DNA of 55,990 bases from NCBI GenBank assembly GCA_002435785.1, contig DIUC01000072.1:108957-164946 (forward strand), given 5' to 3'. The position numbers and the translations under genes were made by a program. The DNA is from Saprospiraceae bacterium UBA6168. GTDB lineage: Bacteria > Bacteroidota > Bacteroidia > Chitinophagales > Saprospiraceae. Each line of letters opens with the position of its first letter. The first letter of the stretch is position 1. Shown piece after piece: positions 39,505 through 48,118 of this stretch. The notes beneath the pieces are model-generated. The model saw nothing but the letters and a program-made list of their open reading frames with translations, was not told the origin of the DNA and made no database searches.

Positions 39505-41799
39505 TTAAGGCTTCACAGTCTTATCCCAAACCACCGTCAACTCTTTTACGTCCTTCGAATTGCTGCCAATGCCAAACTTGAACTCACCGCCCTCCCAGTC
39601 ATATTTGAGGTCGCTGTTGTAAAATTTCAAGTCATTTGTGGAGATGGTGAACTGAACCACCTTGCTTTCCCCCGGCTGGAGCATCACTTTCTGGAATGCC
39701 TTTAGCTCCTTGACGGGCCGACTGATGCTTGCCACGGGGTCGCTGATGTACAATTGAACCACTTCCTCCCCGGCATATTTTCCGACATTGCTCACCTTGA
39801 CGCTCACCCCAAGTTTAGCATTCCCAGCCATACTCGCAGACAAGGGCATCATCTGCTCGTAAACAAACGGCGAATACCCCATCCCATACCCAAACGGATA
39901 GAGCGGGTCGTTCGAGCTGTCAAGGTAATTGGTTAAAAACTTCGTCTCGCCGCTGCCACTGTATGGGCGGCCTGTAGGCTTGTGGTTGTAGTAGAGGGGA
40001 ATCTGCCCAACATTCCTTGGGAAGGTCGCCGTCAACTTACCGCTTGGGTTCACGTCGCCGAAGAGTACGTCGGCGATGGCATTGCCAGCCTCATGGCCGG
40101 GTGCCCAGACATTGAGTATCGCTGCGCAATGCTTGTCTTCCCACTCCAACGTCAGTGGCCTACCGGTGAACAGCACCAGCACCACGGGCTTTCCCGTTTT
40201 CACCAATTCCTCCAACAACCTGCGCTGGCTGTCCGGTATGCCGATGTCCGTGCGGCTGCTTGATTCGCCACTCATGCTTTCCGACTCGCCCAACACGGCC
40301 ACGATGATATCGGCCTTGGTGCTGGCTTCGAGGGCATTGCGGAGCAAAGTCTCCGGTGAAATCGGGTCTATAGTCACCCTTGGTTGGTTAAAGAAATTGA
40401 GGCGACGGATGAATGCGGTATCTTCGGTAATGTTGGAGCCTTTGGCAAACAGCGTGGCCAATTGCGGAGCGACGTTTTTCACGCCTTCCATCACGCTCAC
40501 CGATTTTTCCCACTCGCCGCCAATAACCCAGGTGCCGAGCATGTCCCGTTTGTTGTCGGCGAAAGGGCCAACGAAGGCGACGGTTTTTCCTGTTTTTGCC
40601 AAAGGCAAAATCTGGTTCTCGTTTTTCAGCAAAACAAAACTGTGCGCTGCAATCTCCCTTGCAGCCTTGCGGTTTTCGGGCGTCATGATTTCCTTGGCCG
40701 GGCGGCGCTCGTCGAGGCGGCGGTAGGGGTCATCGAACAGGCCCATTTTCCATTTTGCCTCCAGAATCCTACGACAGGCGAGGTCAATGTCCGCCATTTT
40801 TATCTTGCCCTGGTCCAATGATTTTTTGAGGGTGGTCAAGAAGCCTTCGCCCACCATGTCCATGTCCACGCCAGCTTTTAGCGCCAGCGCACTCACCGTC
40901 TGCAAGTCGCCGAGGCCGTGCATTGACATCTCGTTGATGGCCGTATAATCGGTTAGCACGAAGCCTTTGAAGCCCCACTGGTTGCGCAGCACATCGGTCA
41001 TCAGCCAGCGGTTGGCGGAGGCAGGTATCTCGTCCACCACGTTGAAGCTGGTCATGACGCTGCCCGCACCTGCATCCACGGCGGCCTGATAGGGTGGCAT
41101 ATAATAGTTGAACATGGCGCTGCGGCTCATGTCCACGGTGTTGTAATCACGTCCGGCTTCGGCGGCGCCGTAAAGTGCATAGTGTTTTACGCAAGCCATG
41201 AGCGTGTTGTTTTTTGACAAATCATCGCCTTGGTAGCCCTTTACCATTGCCTTGGCTATTTGTGAACCGAGATAGGGGTCCTCGCCGCTTCCCTCGCTGA
41301 TGCGGCCCCAGCGTGGGTCACGGGCAATGTCTACCATCGGAGAGAAGGTCAAATTCAGCCCTTCAGCGGTGGCTTCTTGCGCAGCGATTCGGGCAGATTT
41401 CTCTATCAAATTCATGTCCCAGGTTGCAGAAAGTCCAAGCGGTATGGGGAAAATGGTACGATGCCCATGTATCACATCCAAACCGAAAAATAAAGGGATT
41501 TTCAAGCGGCTGCCTTTCAATGCAATATCTTGGATGGCCTTCATGCGGACAGGGTCATGCGCACCAAACATCCCACCTACTTGGCCTTTTTTGATTTTCG
41601 TTTCGGTATCCGTGCTAACCGTGGTTCCGGTGGGCACATACCCGGCAACAACGAGGTTCAATTGCCCGATTTTCTCTTCGACGGTCATCTTTTTCATCAG
41701 GCCATCTATGTAAGATTTCATTTTGGCGTCTTGCGCCGTGGCAGTTTGCAGCAGTAGGAAGGTGCAAAGGCACAGCAAAATGGTGTGGGTCCTTTTCAT
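39505..41799 (-). CDS. bglX: Beta-glucosidase, glycoside hydrolase family 3
   Basis: A 764-residue periplasmic enzyme that removes beta-linked glucose or xylose from oligosaccharide ends. Signal peptide 1-22 (cut before QDAK); GH3 N-terminal barrel (about 35-370) with VIHGHRTIFPIPLGLSATW, KHYALYGAAEAGRDY and the nucleophile Asp in FVLTDYTAINEM; GH3 C-terminal domain (about 400-620) with the acid/base region GESESMSGESSSRTDI; then a fibronectin III-like domain (about 670-755) near VSNVGKYAGEEVVQLY. Length and order match BglX. It is monocistronic and no sugar-uptake operon is nearby. Confidence 0.93.
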   Translation of the reverse strand: MKRTHTILLCLCTFLLLQTATAQDAKMKSYIDGLMKKMTVEEKIGQLNLVVAGYVPTGTTVSTDTETKIKKGQVGGMFGAHDPVRMKAIQDIALKGSRLKIPLFFGLDVIHGHRTIFPIPLGLSATWDMNLIEKSARIAAQEATAEGLNLTFSPMVDIARDPRWGRISEGSGEDPYLGSQIAKAMVKGYQGDDLSKNNTLMACVKHYALYGAAEAGRDYNTVDMSRSAMFNYYMPPYQAAVDAGAGSVMTSFNVVDEIPASANRWLMTDVLRNQWGFKGFVLTDYTAINEMSMHGLGDLQTVSALALKAGVDMDMVGEGFLTTLKKSLDQGKIKMADIDLACRRILEAKWKMGLFDDPYRRLDERRPAKEIMTPENRKAAREIAAHSFVLLKNENQILPLAKTGKTVAFVGPFADNKRDMLGTWVIGGEWEKSVSVMEGVKNVAPQLATLFAKGSNITEDTAFIRRLNFFNQPRVTIDPISPETLLRNALEASTKADIIVAVLGESESMSGESSSRTDIGIPDSQRRLLEELVKTGKPVVLVLFTGRPLTLEWEDKHCAAILNVWAPGHEAGNAIADVLFGDVNPSGKLTATFPRNVGQIPLYYNHKPTGRPYSGSGETKFLTNYLDSSNDPLYPFGYGMGYSPFVYEQMMPLSASMAGNAKLGVSVKVSNVGKYAGEEVVQLYISDPVASISRPVKELKAFQKVMLQPGESKVVQFTISTNDLKFYNSDLKYDWEGGEFKFGIGSNSKDVKELTVVWDKTVKP

Positions 41800-41983
41800 G
41801 TTGTTATAGTTTAATGGCGTGCTGGGTGCTTGGCGGGCTGACGTTTTAGGCCATCATTGCCTAACTCGCCACAGCGCCAACCACTCTAACCCGCTTTCAA
41901 TGCAATGGTCGGGCATTTGGAGGAGACGGCAAAGGCGGGAAATGGAAATTTTTGTCAACTGGAATTCTTCATGATTTCGGTAC

Positions 41984-42062
41984 GCAGGGATTTCTAAGCC
42001 CGATAGGGATTGGAAAGCCCGGCCCACTCAGGCTTAGAAATGCCTATCACGCTTTCCAATCC
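41984..42062 (+). repeat. Interleaved complementary element, full copy
   Basis: Three words occur in order A (41990-42000, ATTTCTAAGCC), C (42002-42007, GATAGG) and B (42007-42018, GGATTGGAAAGC). Their exact complements follow in the same order: A' (42031-42041), C' (42043-42048) and B' (42051-42062). A nested hairpin would need the reverse order. The first 46 nt recur at 42991-43036. I find no gene or other signal in the rest of the 41800-42257 gap. Confidence 0.85.
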
Positions 42063-42257
42063 TTCAAAGCTACGATAATGGCAGGGAACTAAACATTTCC
42101 AACCGATTGGAGCAACCATTCTTTCAGCCATACATCCTTGGTATCACAATGGCTAATCTTATTACCTTCTTGACGTAAAACGCTGTTTTTCCTTACTCAT
42201 GGCTCGGGTTTATTCCCTTTGTGAATCACCATTTATTCACCTTAAATATCTTTTGCC

Positions 42258-42944
42258 ATGTTGACCAGAATCATTTTCCGCACCTGCATCCTTCTGGTGC
42301 TGACGACCATGTTCGCTTGTGTGCCCGATGAACCCGCATTGCCCAATATCGAGACGGATGCCCTACTGATGACCAACGAAACTGGCGATGTTTCATCGCT
42401 TGATAATGCCTTTTTTCACATCATCAATCAAGATGAACAGCCCACGGCCTGTATTTATGAGCCTTGCAGTTCCCTGCTTCCCAAGCTTTACAAAGCCTAC
42501 TTAGATTTGGCAAACGAAACCTGCGAGACCCAATGGTATTGCGCCACCTGCTGTATGGAAAACAAGCTGACGGAGATAATGGCCACTGTAAAACCCAATA
42601 AGAAAGATTGCATCACCGCTGTTGGAGCCGATGCACTGGCAAGTCCCGTGCCTGGCAGCGCCACCCTTGCCGTTGCGATAGTGCCCAACTACTGCTTGAT
42701 GGAGGGAGCCACGCTCTGGGCCACAAACCCTGTGAAACCAGGCAATCCACCATACAACCAAGCAATTTACACGGTGGAGTGGTTCAGGAATGGGCAGCTC
42801 ATCGGCACGGGAGCGCACTTATCGGATTGTATTTGTGGTGAAAATGTGACAGTGAAGGTGCTGAATACCTTGACCGGAGCGAAGGGCAGTGCTGTCTTTT
42901 TGGCAAAGCCTTGTTCAGTTGAAATGGAAGAAGAAGATGAGTGA
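42258..42944 (+). CDS. Uncharacterised Cys-rich lipoprotein
   Basis: A 228-residue lipoprotein: signal sequence with lipobox MFAC and lipidated Cys21, then CVPDEPALP. The mature part has many cysteines, including CETQWYCATCCMEN, suggesting disulfides, and a C-terminal region (YTVEWFRNGQLIGTGAHLSDCICGENVTVKV) that looks like an Ig- or PKD-like beta-sandwich. The extreme C-terminus is acidic (MEEEDE). I do not recognise the family. It is flanked on both sides by copies of the same 46-nt repeat. Confidence 0.75.
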   Translation: MLTRIIFRTCILLVLTTMFACVPDEPALPNIETDALLMTNETGDVSSLDNAFFHIINQDEQPTACIYEPCSSLLPKLYKAYLDLANETCETQWYCATCCMENKLTEIMATVKPNKKDCITAVGADALASPVPGSATLAVAIVPNYCLMEGATLWATNPVKPGNPPYNQAIYTVEWFRNGQLIGTGAHLSDCICGENVTVKVLNTLTGAKGSAVFLAKPCSVEMEEEDE

Positions 42945-42990
42945 TTCAGGTAAATAACGAACACGCCGTTGTTTGTGGAGTAGCGGGTCA

Positions 42991-43036
42991 GCAGGGATTT
43001 CCAAGCCCGATAGGGATTGGAAAGCCCGGCCTACTC
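42991..43036 (+). repeat. Second copy of the 46-nt element
   Basis: Matches 41984-42029 at 44 of 46 positions by hand count. The A', C' and B' words are absent; instead GAGTAG (42978-42983) and CTACTC (43031-43036) close the copy, and TTCCAA/TTGGAA pair inside it. A T run at 43045-43050 follows, so here it may terminate the lipoprotein transcript. Confidence 0.8.
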
Positions 43037-43051
43037 GGCGACCAGTTTTTT

Positions 43052-43360
43052 CTATTGATTACTGTAAAGATTGTTTTCTTCATCCTCGCTGCCAACCTCT
43101 TCCTGTTCATCGTCCAATTCTGAGCCTGGCACGTCGAGGTCACCGCCAGTCACATCGTCATCAAATCCCTTCTCGTTAAGAGCACCCGGTAGTTCATTGG
43201 GGGTTTTTTCCTTGGTCAGATTTTCAGGGTCTATGTCCGCTTCTTCGTGTGATTGCTTGTAAATATCCTCGCTTGGCGGATAAAGTGGGTAGCCTTCCGC
43301 ATTTTTGTCCATGTCTTTGTCCTTTTTGAGCGGCAGTCCTGTTTGATGCTTGTCTGGCAT
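43052..43360 (-). CDS. Small acidic protein conserved in Bacteroidota
   Basis: A 102-residue, highly charged, probably disordered cytoplasmic protein. It has the pattern DKNAEGYPLYPPSEDIY near the start and a late VTGGDLDVPGSELDDEQE followed by GSEDEENN. I recall similar short acidic proteins with GYP.YP...DIY and DLDVPGSELDD motifs in many Bacteroidota, without a known function. It converges with the lipoprotein gene across the 46-nt repeat. Confidence 0.78.
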   Translation of the reverse strand: MPDKHQTGLPLKKDKDMDKNAEGYPLYPPSEDIYKQSHEEADIDPENLTKEKTPNELPGALNEKGFDDDVTGGDLDVPGSELDDEQEEVGSEDEENNLYSNQ

Positions 43361-43496
43361 GATGAAAGTTTTTAAGGATGAAAGTAAAATTCACTACTAT
43401 AACTGTGTGCAGGGTGCAAGGTTCAAACAGGCAACCTTCAATACCATTTTCTTAAAGGGTACAACTCCGGATGGGTTGATTTTTATTTGATTTCAA

Positions 43497-43580
43497 GCTC
43501 AGACCGTTTCATCTCAAGCCCAATCTATTCGATAAAATGCTCAGACCGTTTCATCCCAAGCCCAGACTATTCCATTGCCC
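43497..43580 (+). repeat. 42-bp direct repeat, two units
   Basis: Units start at GCTCAGACCGTTTCATC in 43497 and 43539 (exactly 42 bp apart). Unit 1 ends TTCGATAAAATG, recalling TTGGTAAAATGC of the array at 27210-27374. It lies in the 314-nt gap before the porin-like gene; I see nothing else there. Confidence 0.75.
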
Positions 43581-43674
43581 AGCGTTTCCAACGTGACAAA
43601 AATCATCTTTTAGGCACCAGTAGGTGGTTGAACAAGTGCCGTGCTACCGATACCTTCGTCAGAAAGTTGGCAAC

Positions 43675-44862
43675 ATGGATTATTGCGCTACTACACCTAT
43701 TTATAATGCTTGTCGTGCCGTGGAACATGCCAAGCGCCCCCATCAACCGTGCTGGAAAGGGAAGAACTTCGTTTGTTTTGCCGCAATTATTTGGGCACTT
43801 GTAGCGATGGGCGTGGAATCAAACGCCCAGACTACCGACCAAAAGCACCGCATTTGGGGCTACTCCTTTGGCGACCTGATTTACAAGGCGCAAGGCGATA
43901 CGCTCTACTGGGGCAATACGGAATATGCGGGCTTGGAGGAAAAAACCGTCGGCTCCAACCTGCGGCGCTTGTTTCTGGGGTACGATTCAAAAATTTCGGA
44001 AAACCTCAAGGCGAAAGTGTTGGTAGAAAGCAAGGCCAGCACCACCACAAGGGAGGGGCGACTGGGGTTAGCAGTCATTCACGGGCTGTTGGAATGGAAC
44101 AACCTGGTGCCAGCAATCCCAAACTCAAGGGCAAGAGTCGGGCTGATACCCACTCCGATTTTTGCCCTGCCGGAAAAGACCTGGGGCTACCGTTCCGTTG
44201 AAAAGGATGCGCTCGATTTGCGGGGCCTCGGCAAGGTCATTGACCAAGGGCTTTCCTTTTCTGGTGATTTTGACCAGCAAAAAACGGCGGGATTCAACCT
44301 AATGGTCGGCAACGGGACTGGCAACAGGCCGGGCATTGACAAGTATTTGGAATATTATGGCGCCGTGTACAAGAAATTTTGGAAGAATCAAGTGACCGTG
44401 GAACTATTGGGCGATTATGCCCGCAAAGCTCCCACTTCTCGGACCATGCTTTTGCGAAGCTTTGTTTCTGTGGAACGGCCGGTTTGGACTTTTGGCGCTG
44501 AGGTTTCCAAAGCATTTATGGACGAGGAGGTTTCTGGTGAATTGCAAGCCGTCAATCCGTTGTCGGTTTCGTTTTTCCTTTCCAACAAGCTCGGCTTTTT
44601 GGGTGAAAACTGGCGCAGCTTCATCCGATACGATTTTTACAATCCCGCCACGGAATACCAGCCCACGGGCGTTTACGCCAATCCTTCGCAACACTACGAC
44701 GAGCACTCCTACTGGATAGGCTTGCACTATACAATGAAGGAGAAAGTCCACTTTATGCCAAATGTGATTGTCAACCAATACGAACGCAAGAACCAAAACG
44801 TGGTCCAGCGCAGGAGCGACATTGTGCCAAGAATGACCGTTTACTTTCAGTTTGGCGATTGA
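43675..44862 (+). CDS. Outer-membrane porin-like beta-barrel protein
   Basis: A 395-residue protein. The hydrophobic signal (FVCFAAIIWALVAMGVESNA, cut before QTTDQ) lies about 30 residues in, which is long; the true start may be a non-ATG codon further in, since no later ATG fits. The mature part is a series of amphipathic strands with periplasmic turns (YGAVYKKFWKNQVTVELLGD, SFIRYDFYNPATEY) and ends in MTVYFQFGD, typical of a phosphate-selective-porin-like 16-18-stranded barrel. The substrate is unknown. It is a single gene upstream of pepD with a 54-nt gap. Confidence 0.75.
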   Translation: MDYCATTPIYNACRAVEHAKRPHQPCWKGKNFVCFAAIIWALVAMGVESNAQTTDQKHRIWGYSFGDLIYKAQGDTLYWGNTEYAGLEEKTVGSNLRRLFLGYDSKISENLKAKVLVESKASTTTREGRLGLAVIHGLLEWNNLVPAIPNSRARVGLIPTPIFALPEKTWGYRSVEKDALDLRGLGKVIDQGLSFSGDFDQQKTAGFNLMVGNGTGNRPGIDKYLEYYGAVYKKFWKNQVTVELLGDYARKAPTSRTMLLRSFVSVERPVWTFGAEVSKAFMDEEVSGELQAVNPLSVSFFLSNKLGFLGENWRSFIRYDFYNPATEYQPTGVYANPSQHYDEHSYWIGLHYTMKEKVHFMPNVIVNQYERKNQNVVQRRSDIVPRMTVYFQFGD

Positions 44863-44916
44863 CCCGCTGACAAGAAACTGATTTTACTATCTTCGCCGCA
44901 ACAAAACTTAATTTAA

Positions 44917-46368
44917 ATGTCAAACGCAGTCAGAAGCCTTGAACCCCGCCCTTTGTGGAACCATTTCGCCGACCTCAACGCCGTGCCTCGCCCCTCCAAG
45001 AAAGAGGAGCGGGTCATCAAGTTCATCGTTGAATTTGGTGAGGGCCTTGGCCTGCCCACCTCCGTGGACGCCACCGGGAACGTCATCATCACCAAGCCTG
45101 GAACCAAAGGTCTCGAAAACAAGCCCGTCGTGCTGCTCCAGAGCCACCTCGACATGGTGCACCAAAAGAACGCCGACACCAATTTCGACTTCGACCAAGA
45201 GGGCATACGAATGGTGGTGAACGGCGATTGGGTAGAAGCCGAGGGCACGACGCTCGGTGCCGACAACGGCATAGGCGTGGCCAGCATCATGACCATCTTG
45301 GCCGCCAACGACATCCCGCACCCGCCCATCGAGGCATTGTTTACCATTGACGAAGAAACGGGGCTGACTGGCGCAAAGGGCCTCGAAGGCGGACTCCTCC
45401 ACGCAAAGTACATGCTCAACCTCGACACCGAGGACGACCGGGAACTGACCATCGGCTGTGCAGGCGGTATTGACGTGACCGCCAACGGCGACTATATGCA
45501 AGAACCCGTACCAAAGGGCTTGTCCCCTTTTCGGCTCGGTGTAAAAGGATTGACGGGCGGCCACTCCGGCGTGGACATCCACTTGGGCCGGGGCAATGCC
45601 AACAAACTCTTGAACCGGCTTTTATCAGGTTCCGCTTCGCAATTTGGCATCCGCATTTCCTCCGTTGATGGGGGCAGCTTGCGCAATGCCATCCCACGGG
45701 AGTGTTTTGCAGTCGTCATGTTGCCTTATGAGGAGGCCGTTGCATTTCAAGCATTCATCGAACATGAAGCCGCTTCGCTAAAGGCCGAATACCGCACCAC
45801 CGACCCCGATTTGGCAGTCGTTTGCGAAGCGACCGATACGCCGACCAGCGTGATGGCAAAGGCTTTCCAGAAGAAACTAATGGCCGTGGTTTACGCTTGC
45901 GCAAACGGAATCTACCGCATGAGCCCCGACATCAAGGACCTCGTCCAAACCTCCAACAACCTCTCAAGGGTTTTGGCCAAAGAAGGCCAATACACCATTC
46001 AATGCCTCACCCGCAGCTCCGTGGACACCGAAAAGGTTGACCTCGCCAATGCACTAAAAAGCACCTTCGAACTCATAGGCGCCAAAGTTGCCCTCGGCAA
46101 TGACTACCCCGGCTGGACGCCCATGCCCGGCTCCCGTTTGGTGAAGTTGATGAGCGGCCTCTACGAAGAAATGTTCAGCGAGAAACCGCACGTCAACGCC
46201 TGCCATGCCGGCCTTGAATGTGGCATCGTCGGCCAGCATTATCCCGAAATGGAGATGATTTCCTTCGGCCCAAACATCCGTGGCGCACACTCTCCCGACG
46301 AGAAAGTGCAAATCAGCTCTGTCCAAAAATATTGGGGCTATTTGCTACGGACGCTGACAGAGATTTAG
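44917..46368 (+). CDS. pepD: Aminoacyl-histidine dipeptidase (Xaa-His dipeptidase)
   Basis: A 483-residue cytoplasmic zinc metallopeptidase (M20 family) that splits Xaa-His dipeptides. Metal ligands and catalytic residues are in LLQSHLDMVHQ (His, catalytic Asp), GADNGIGVAS (bridging Asp), TIDEETGLTGA (catalytic Glu and Glu ligand) and CHAGLECGIVG (His region). The lid domain lies about 205-390. The length matches PepD. A -7-like TATCTTCG lies 22-29 nt before the start. It may be co-transcribed with the porin-like gene 54 nt upstream. Confidence 0.94.
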   Translation: MSNAVRSLEPRPLWNHFADLNAVPRPSKKEERVIKFIVEFGEGLGLPTSVDATGNVIITKPGTKGLENKPVVLLQSHLDMVHQKNADTNFDFDQEGIRMVVNGDWVEAEGTTLGADNGIGVASIMTILAANDIPHPPIEALFTIDEETGLTGAKGLEGGLLHAKYMLNLDTEDDRELTIGCAGGIDVTANGDYMQEPVPKGLSPFRLGVKGLTGGHSGVDIHLGRGNANKLLNRLLSGSASQFGIRISSVDGGSLRNAIPRECFAVVMLPYEEAVAFQAFIEHEAASLKAEYRTTDPDLAVVCEATDTPTSVMAKAFQKKLMAVVYACANGIYRMSPDIKDLVQTSNNLSRVLAKEGQYTIQCLTRSSVDTEKVDLANALKSTFELIGAKVALGNDYPGWTPMPGSRLVKLMSGLYEEMFSEKPHVNACHAGLECGIVGQHYPEMEMISFGPNIRGAHSPDEKVQISSVQKYWGYLLRTLTEI

Positions 46369-46369
46369 C

Positions 46370-46473
46370 GTTTGAGGTTTTGAGGGGGTGAAGGTTTGAG
46401 GCAGGGCCGCTCAATCCTTCAATCCTTCAATCCTTCTCTCCCTCAAACCCTCAAACCCTCAATCTCTTAACCT
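46370..46473. repeat. Word-repeat hairpin after pepD
   Basis: The left arm (46370-46401) is built of TTTGAGG words. The right arm (46411-46473) is built of their complements CCTCAAA plus a CAATCCTT triplet. About 30 nt can pair with a few mismatches. It ends 8 nt before the next start codon. Confidence 0.75.
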
Positions 46474-46480
46474 CTCCCTC

Positions 46481-46924
46481 ATGCAAATCTTCCTCGGCGG
46501 CACTGCCGGACATTCCACTTGGCGAACGAAAATCGCCATTCCAATCCTTGAAACAGCAGGGGTGACTTTCTTCAACCCGCAATTGGGCGCAGGAGAATGG
46601 ACACCAGCGCACCAAGCCATAGAAACGAAAGCAAAGGAGGAGGCGGACGTTTGGCTGTTCGTCGTCACCGAGGAAACGAGGGGCGTAGCAAGCTTGGTGG
46701 AAGCGGCCTATCGCATCGGCACTGGCGGCCTACTGTCCCTGGTCGTGCGCAGCATCCAAGAAGACGACCTTTTTGATGGACTGCCCTTGAACGAGCAGGA
46801 ACGAAAGGACTTGAACCGGGGCCGCTCGTATTTAATCGAAGTTGCGGAGCAAAATGGCGTGCCTGTGTTCGATAGTATTGCGGAAGCAACGAAACATGCC
46901 GTTCAATTGGCCAATGGGCAGTAG
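46481..46924 (+). CDS. Nucleoside 2-deoxyribosyltransferase-like protein
   Basis: A 147-residue cytoplasmic protein. The N-terminal strand-loop QIFLGGTAGHSTWR, the middle TPAHQAIETKAKEEADVWLFVV and EETRGVASLVEAAYRIG match the nucleoside 2-deoxyribosyltransferase-like superfamily, which includes enzymes exchanging bases on deoxyribosides and related nucleotide hydrolases. The Glu of SLVEAAYRI corresponds to the usual nucleophile position. Size fits. Real substrate is uncertain. The start ATG follows a word-repeat hairpin. Confidence 0.78.
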   Translation: MQIFLGGTAGHSTWRTKIAIPILETAGVTFFNPQLGAGEWTPAHQAIETKAKEEADVWLFVVTEETRGVASLVEAAYRIGTGGLLSLVVRSIQEDDLFDGLPLNEQERKDLNRGRSYLIEVAEQNGVPVFDSIAEATKHAVQLANGQ

Positions 46925-46969
46925 GCATTTTGTGAAACCATACTGGCCATTGACCAAGTTGAACAATTC

Positions 46970-47785
46970 CTATTTGTCAAACTGCTGCAAATCCAGCGCT
47001 TCTATTAGTTGGATAAGCTTCTTGTCATAATTCTTGTCCGTCGCATAGCCTGCTTTTTTGAGGCCCTTCGCCCAACCTTCATAGTCGTTGGTTCCCAATT
47101 TCTTCAAGTGCTTGTAGCGGTCAATCTGCAACAAATTGGAGTGTTCCCGAAAGCTTTCCCAAGAGGTGTCGAACACCCGAAACATGTCATAGACATCATC
47201 GTCGGAATAATTCCGGCAAGTGCAGTGGCGGCACTTGCTCCGGCATTTGATGCCAAAGTGGTTGTTGGATTCCGAGGCAAGGCGGCTACTCCCCGCATCG
47301 GTTTCAATCAGCCCTTGCGCCAGCGTGATGCTGGCTGGTATCCCAAATTGTTTCATCTCTGCAATAGCTGTGGAAGCGAAGCGCTCAATGTATTTGCGGC
47401 ACACCTGAAGTTTCTCCTTTACGATTTCATCGTCCACGGACTTGGTCTGGGCCAAGCCGGGGTTAAGCACAAAGCTCAGGTTGTTGAAATCGGTGGACTT
47501 CCACTTTTTAGCTGGAGCCTTGGCTGGTCGTTCTTCGGTGGGCATTGGAGGCATTACCGCCAGCTCCTCAACGAAGGCAGCGCTCACCTTTAGTGGTTTT
47601 CCGGCTTGTTCAATTGCCAGGGACTCCTTTTTTTCTTGAGTGGAGTTTAGCAGCGCACGATCGCCGTACAGGTGCCAAACAAAGAAGGCGATGGCCAATT
47701 GGAACCAGTATTTGCCAAACCAGTTCAGCAGTTCAGTTGCAGTGTTTGTTTTCTGGGGGTCGTGTTGAAGCCGATATTCTGCCAT
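46970..47785 (-). CDS. Glucosaminidase-domain peptidoglycan hydrolase
   Basis: A 271-residue cell-wall enzyme with one N-terminal membrane anchor (YWFQLAIAFFVWHLYG, about 27-42), a Pro/Ala-rich linker and a C-terminal GH73-type glucosaminidase domain (about 125-265). The domain has SITLAQGLIETDAGSSRLA (catalytic Glu) and NNHFGIKCRSKC, with a Cys pair insertion (KCRHCTCRNYSDDDVYDMFRV is split by a turn) found in Bacteroidota homologues. It would cut N-acetylglucosaminyl bonds in peptidoglycan. It has a full promoter at 47827-47858. Confidence 0.88.
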   Translation of the reverse strand: MAEYRLQHDPQKTNTATELLNWFGKYWFQLAIAFFVWHLYGDRALLNSTQEKKESLAIEQAGKPLKVSAAFVEELAVMPPMPTEERPAKAPAKKWKSTDFNNLSFVLNPGLAQTKSVDDEIVKEKLQVCRKYIERFASTAIAEMKQFGIPASITLAQGLIETDAGSSRLASESNNHFGIKCRSKCRHCTCRNYSDDDVYDMFRVFDTSWESFREHSNLLQIDRYKHLKKLGTNDYEGWAKGLKKAGYATDKNYDKKLIQLIEALDLQQFDK

Positions 47786-47826
47786 GATTCACCAAGTTTT
47801 TGTTTGAAAAGAATGAATTACAGGAG

Positions 47827-47858
47827 CAAAGTAAATGGATTTGTTTTTAATTGTCAAA
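47827..47858 (-). promoter_or_regulatory. Promoter of the glucosaminidase gene
   Basis: Minus strand TTTG (47855-47858), 20-nt spacer and TTACTTTG (47827-47834), one base off TAnnTTTG. The leader is about 35 nt. The rest of the 333-nt divergent gap to 48118 is AT-rich and shows no gene, and I see no clear promoter for the plus-strand neighbour. Confidence 0.6.
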
Positions 47859-48118
47859 CATTTTAAAAACAAAATGTTTTTATTTTTGACAAATCGAGCT
47901 TCTCCGTTGTTTTCTGGCAAAATCAGGAAAACACTTCCATTGGTTTTTGGTATTCCCTCAATCGTTCATGTGATTTGGTGATAAACAAGCCAAATTCATG
48001 CTATTGTCATTGTGTTGACAATAGTTGTTTAATGCTGGATTTTTCAGTTCCTTTTTTGTCTTAATGCGTTTGAAGAATGCTTAAATAAAATGCATTTTCA
48101 TCAATCCGTTATTCTGAA

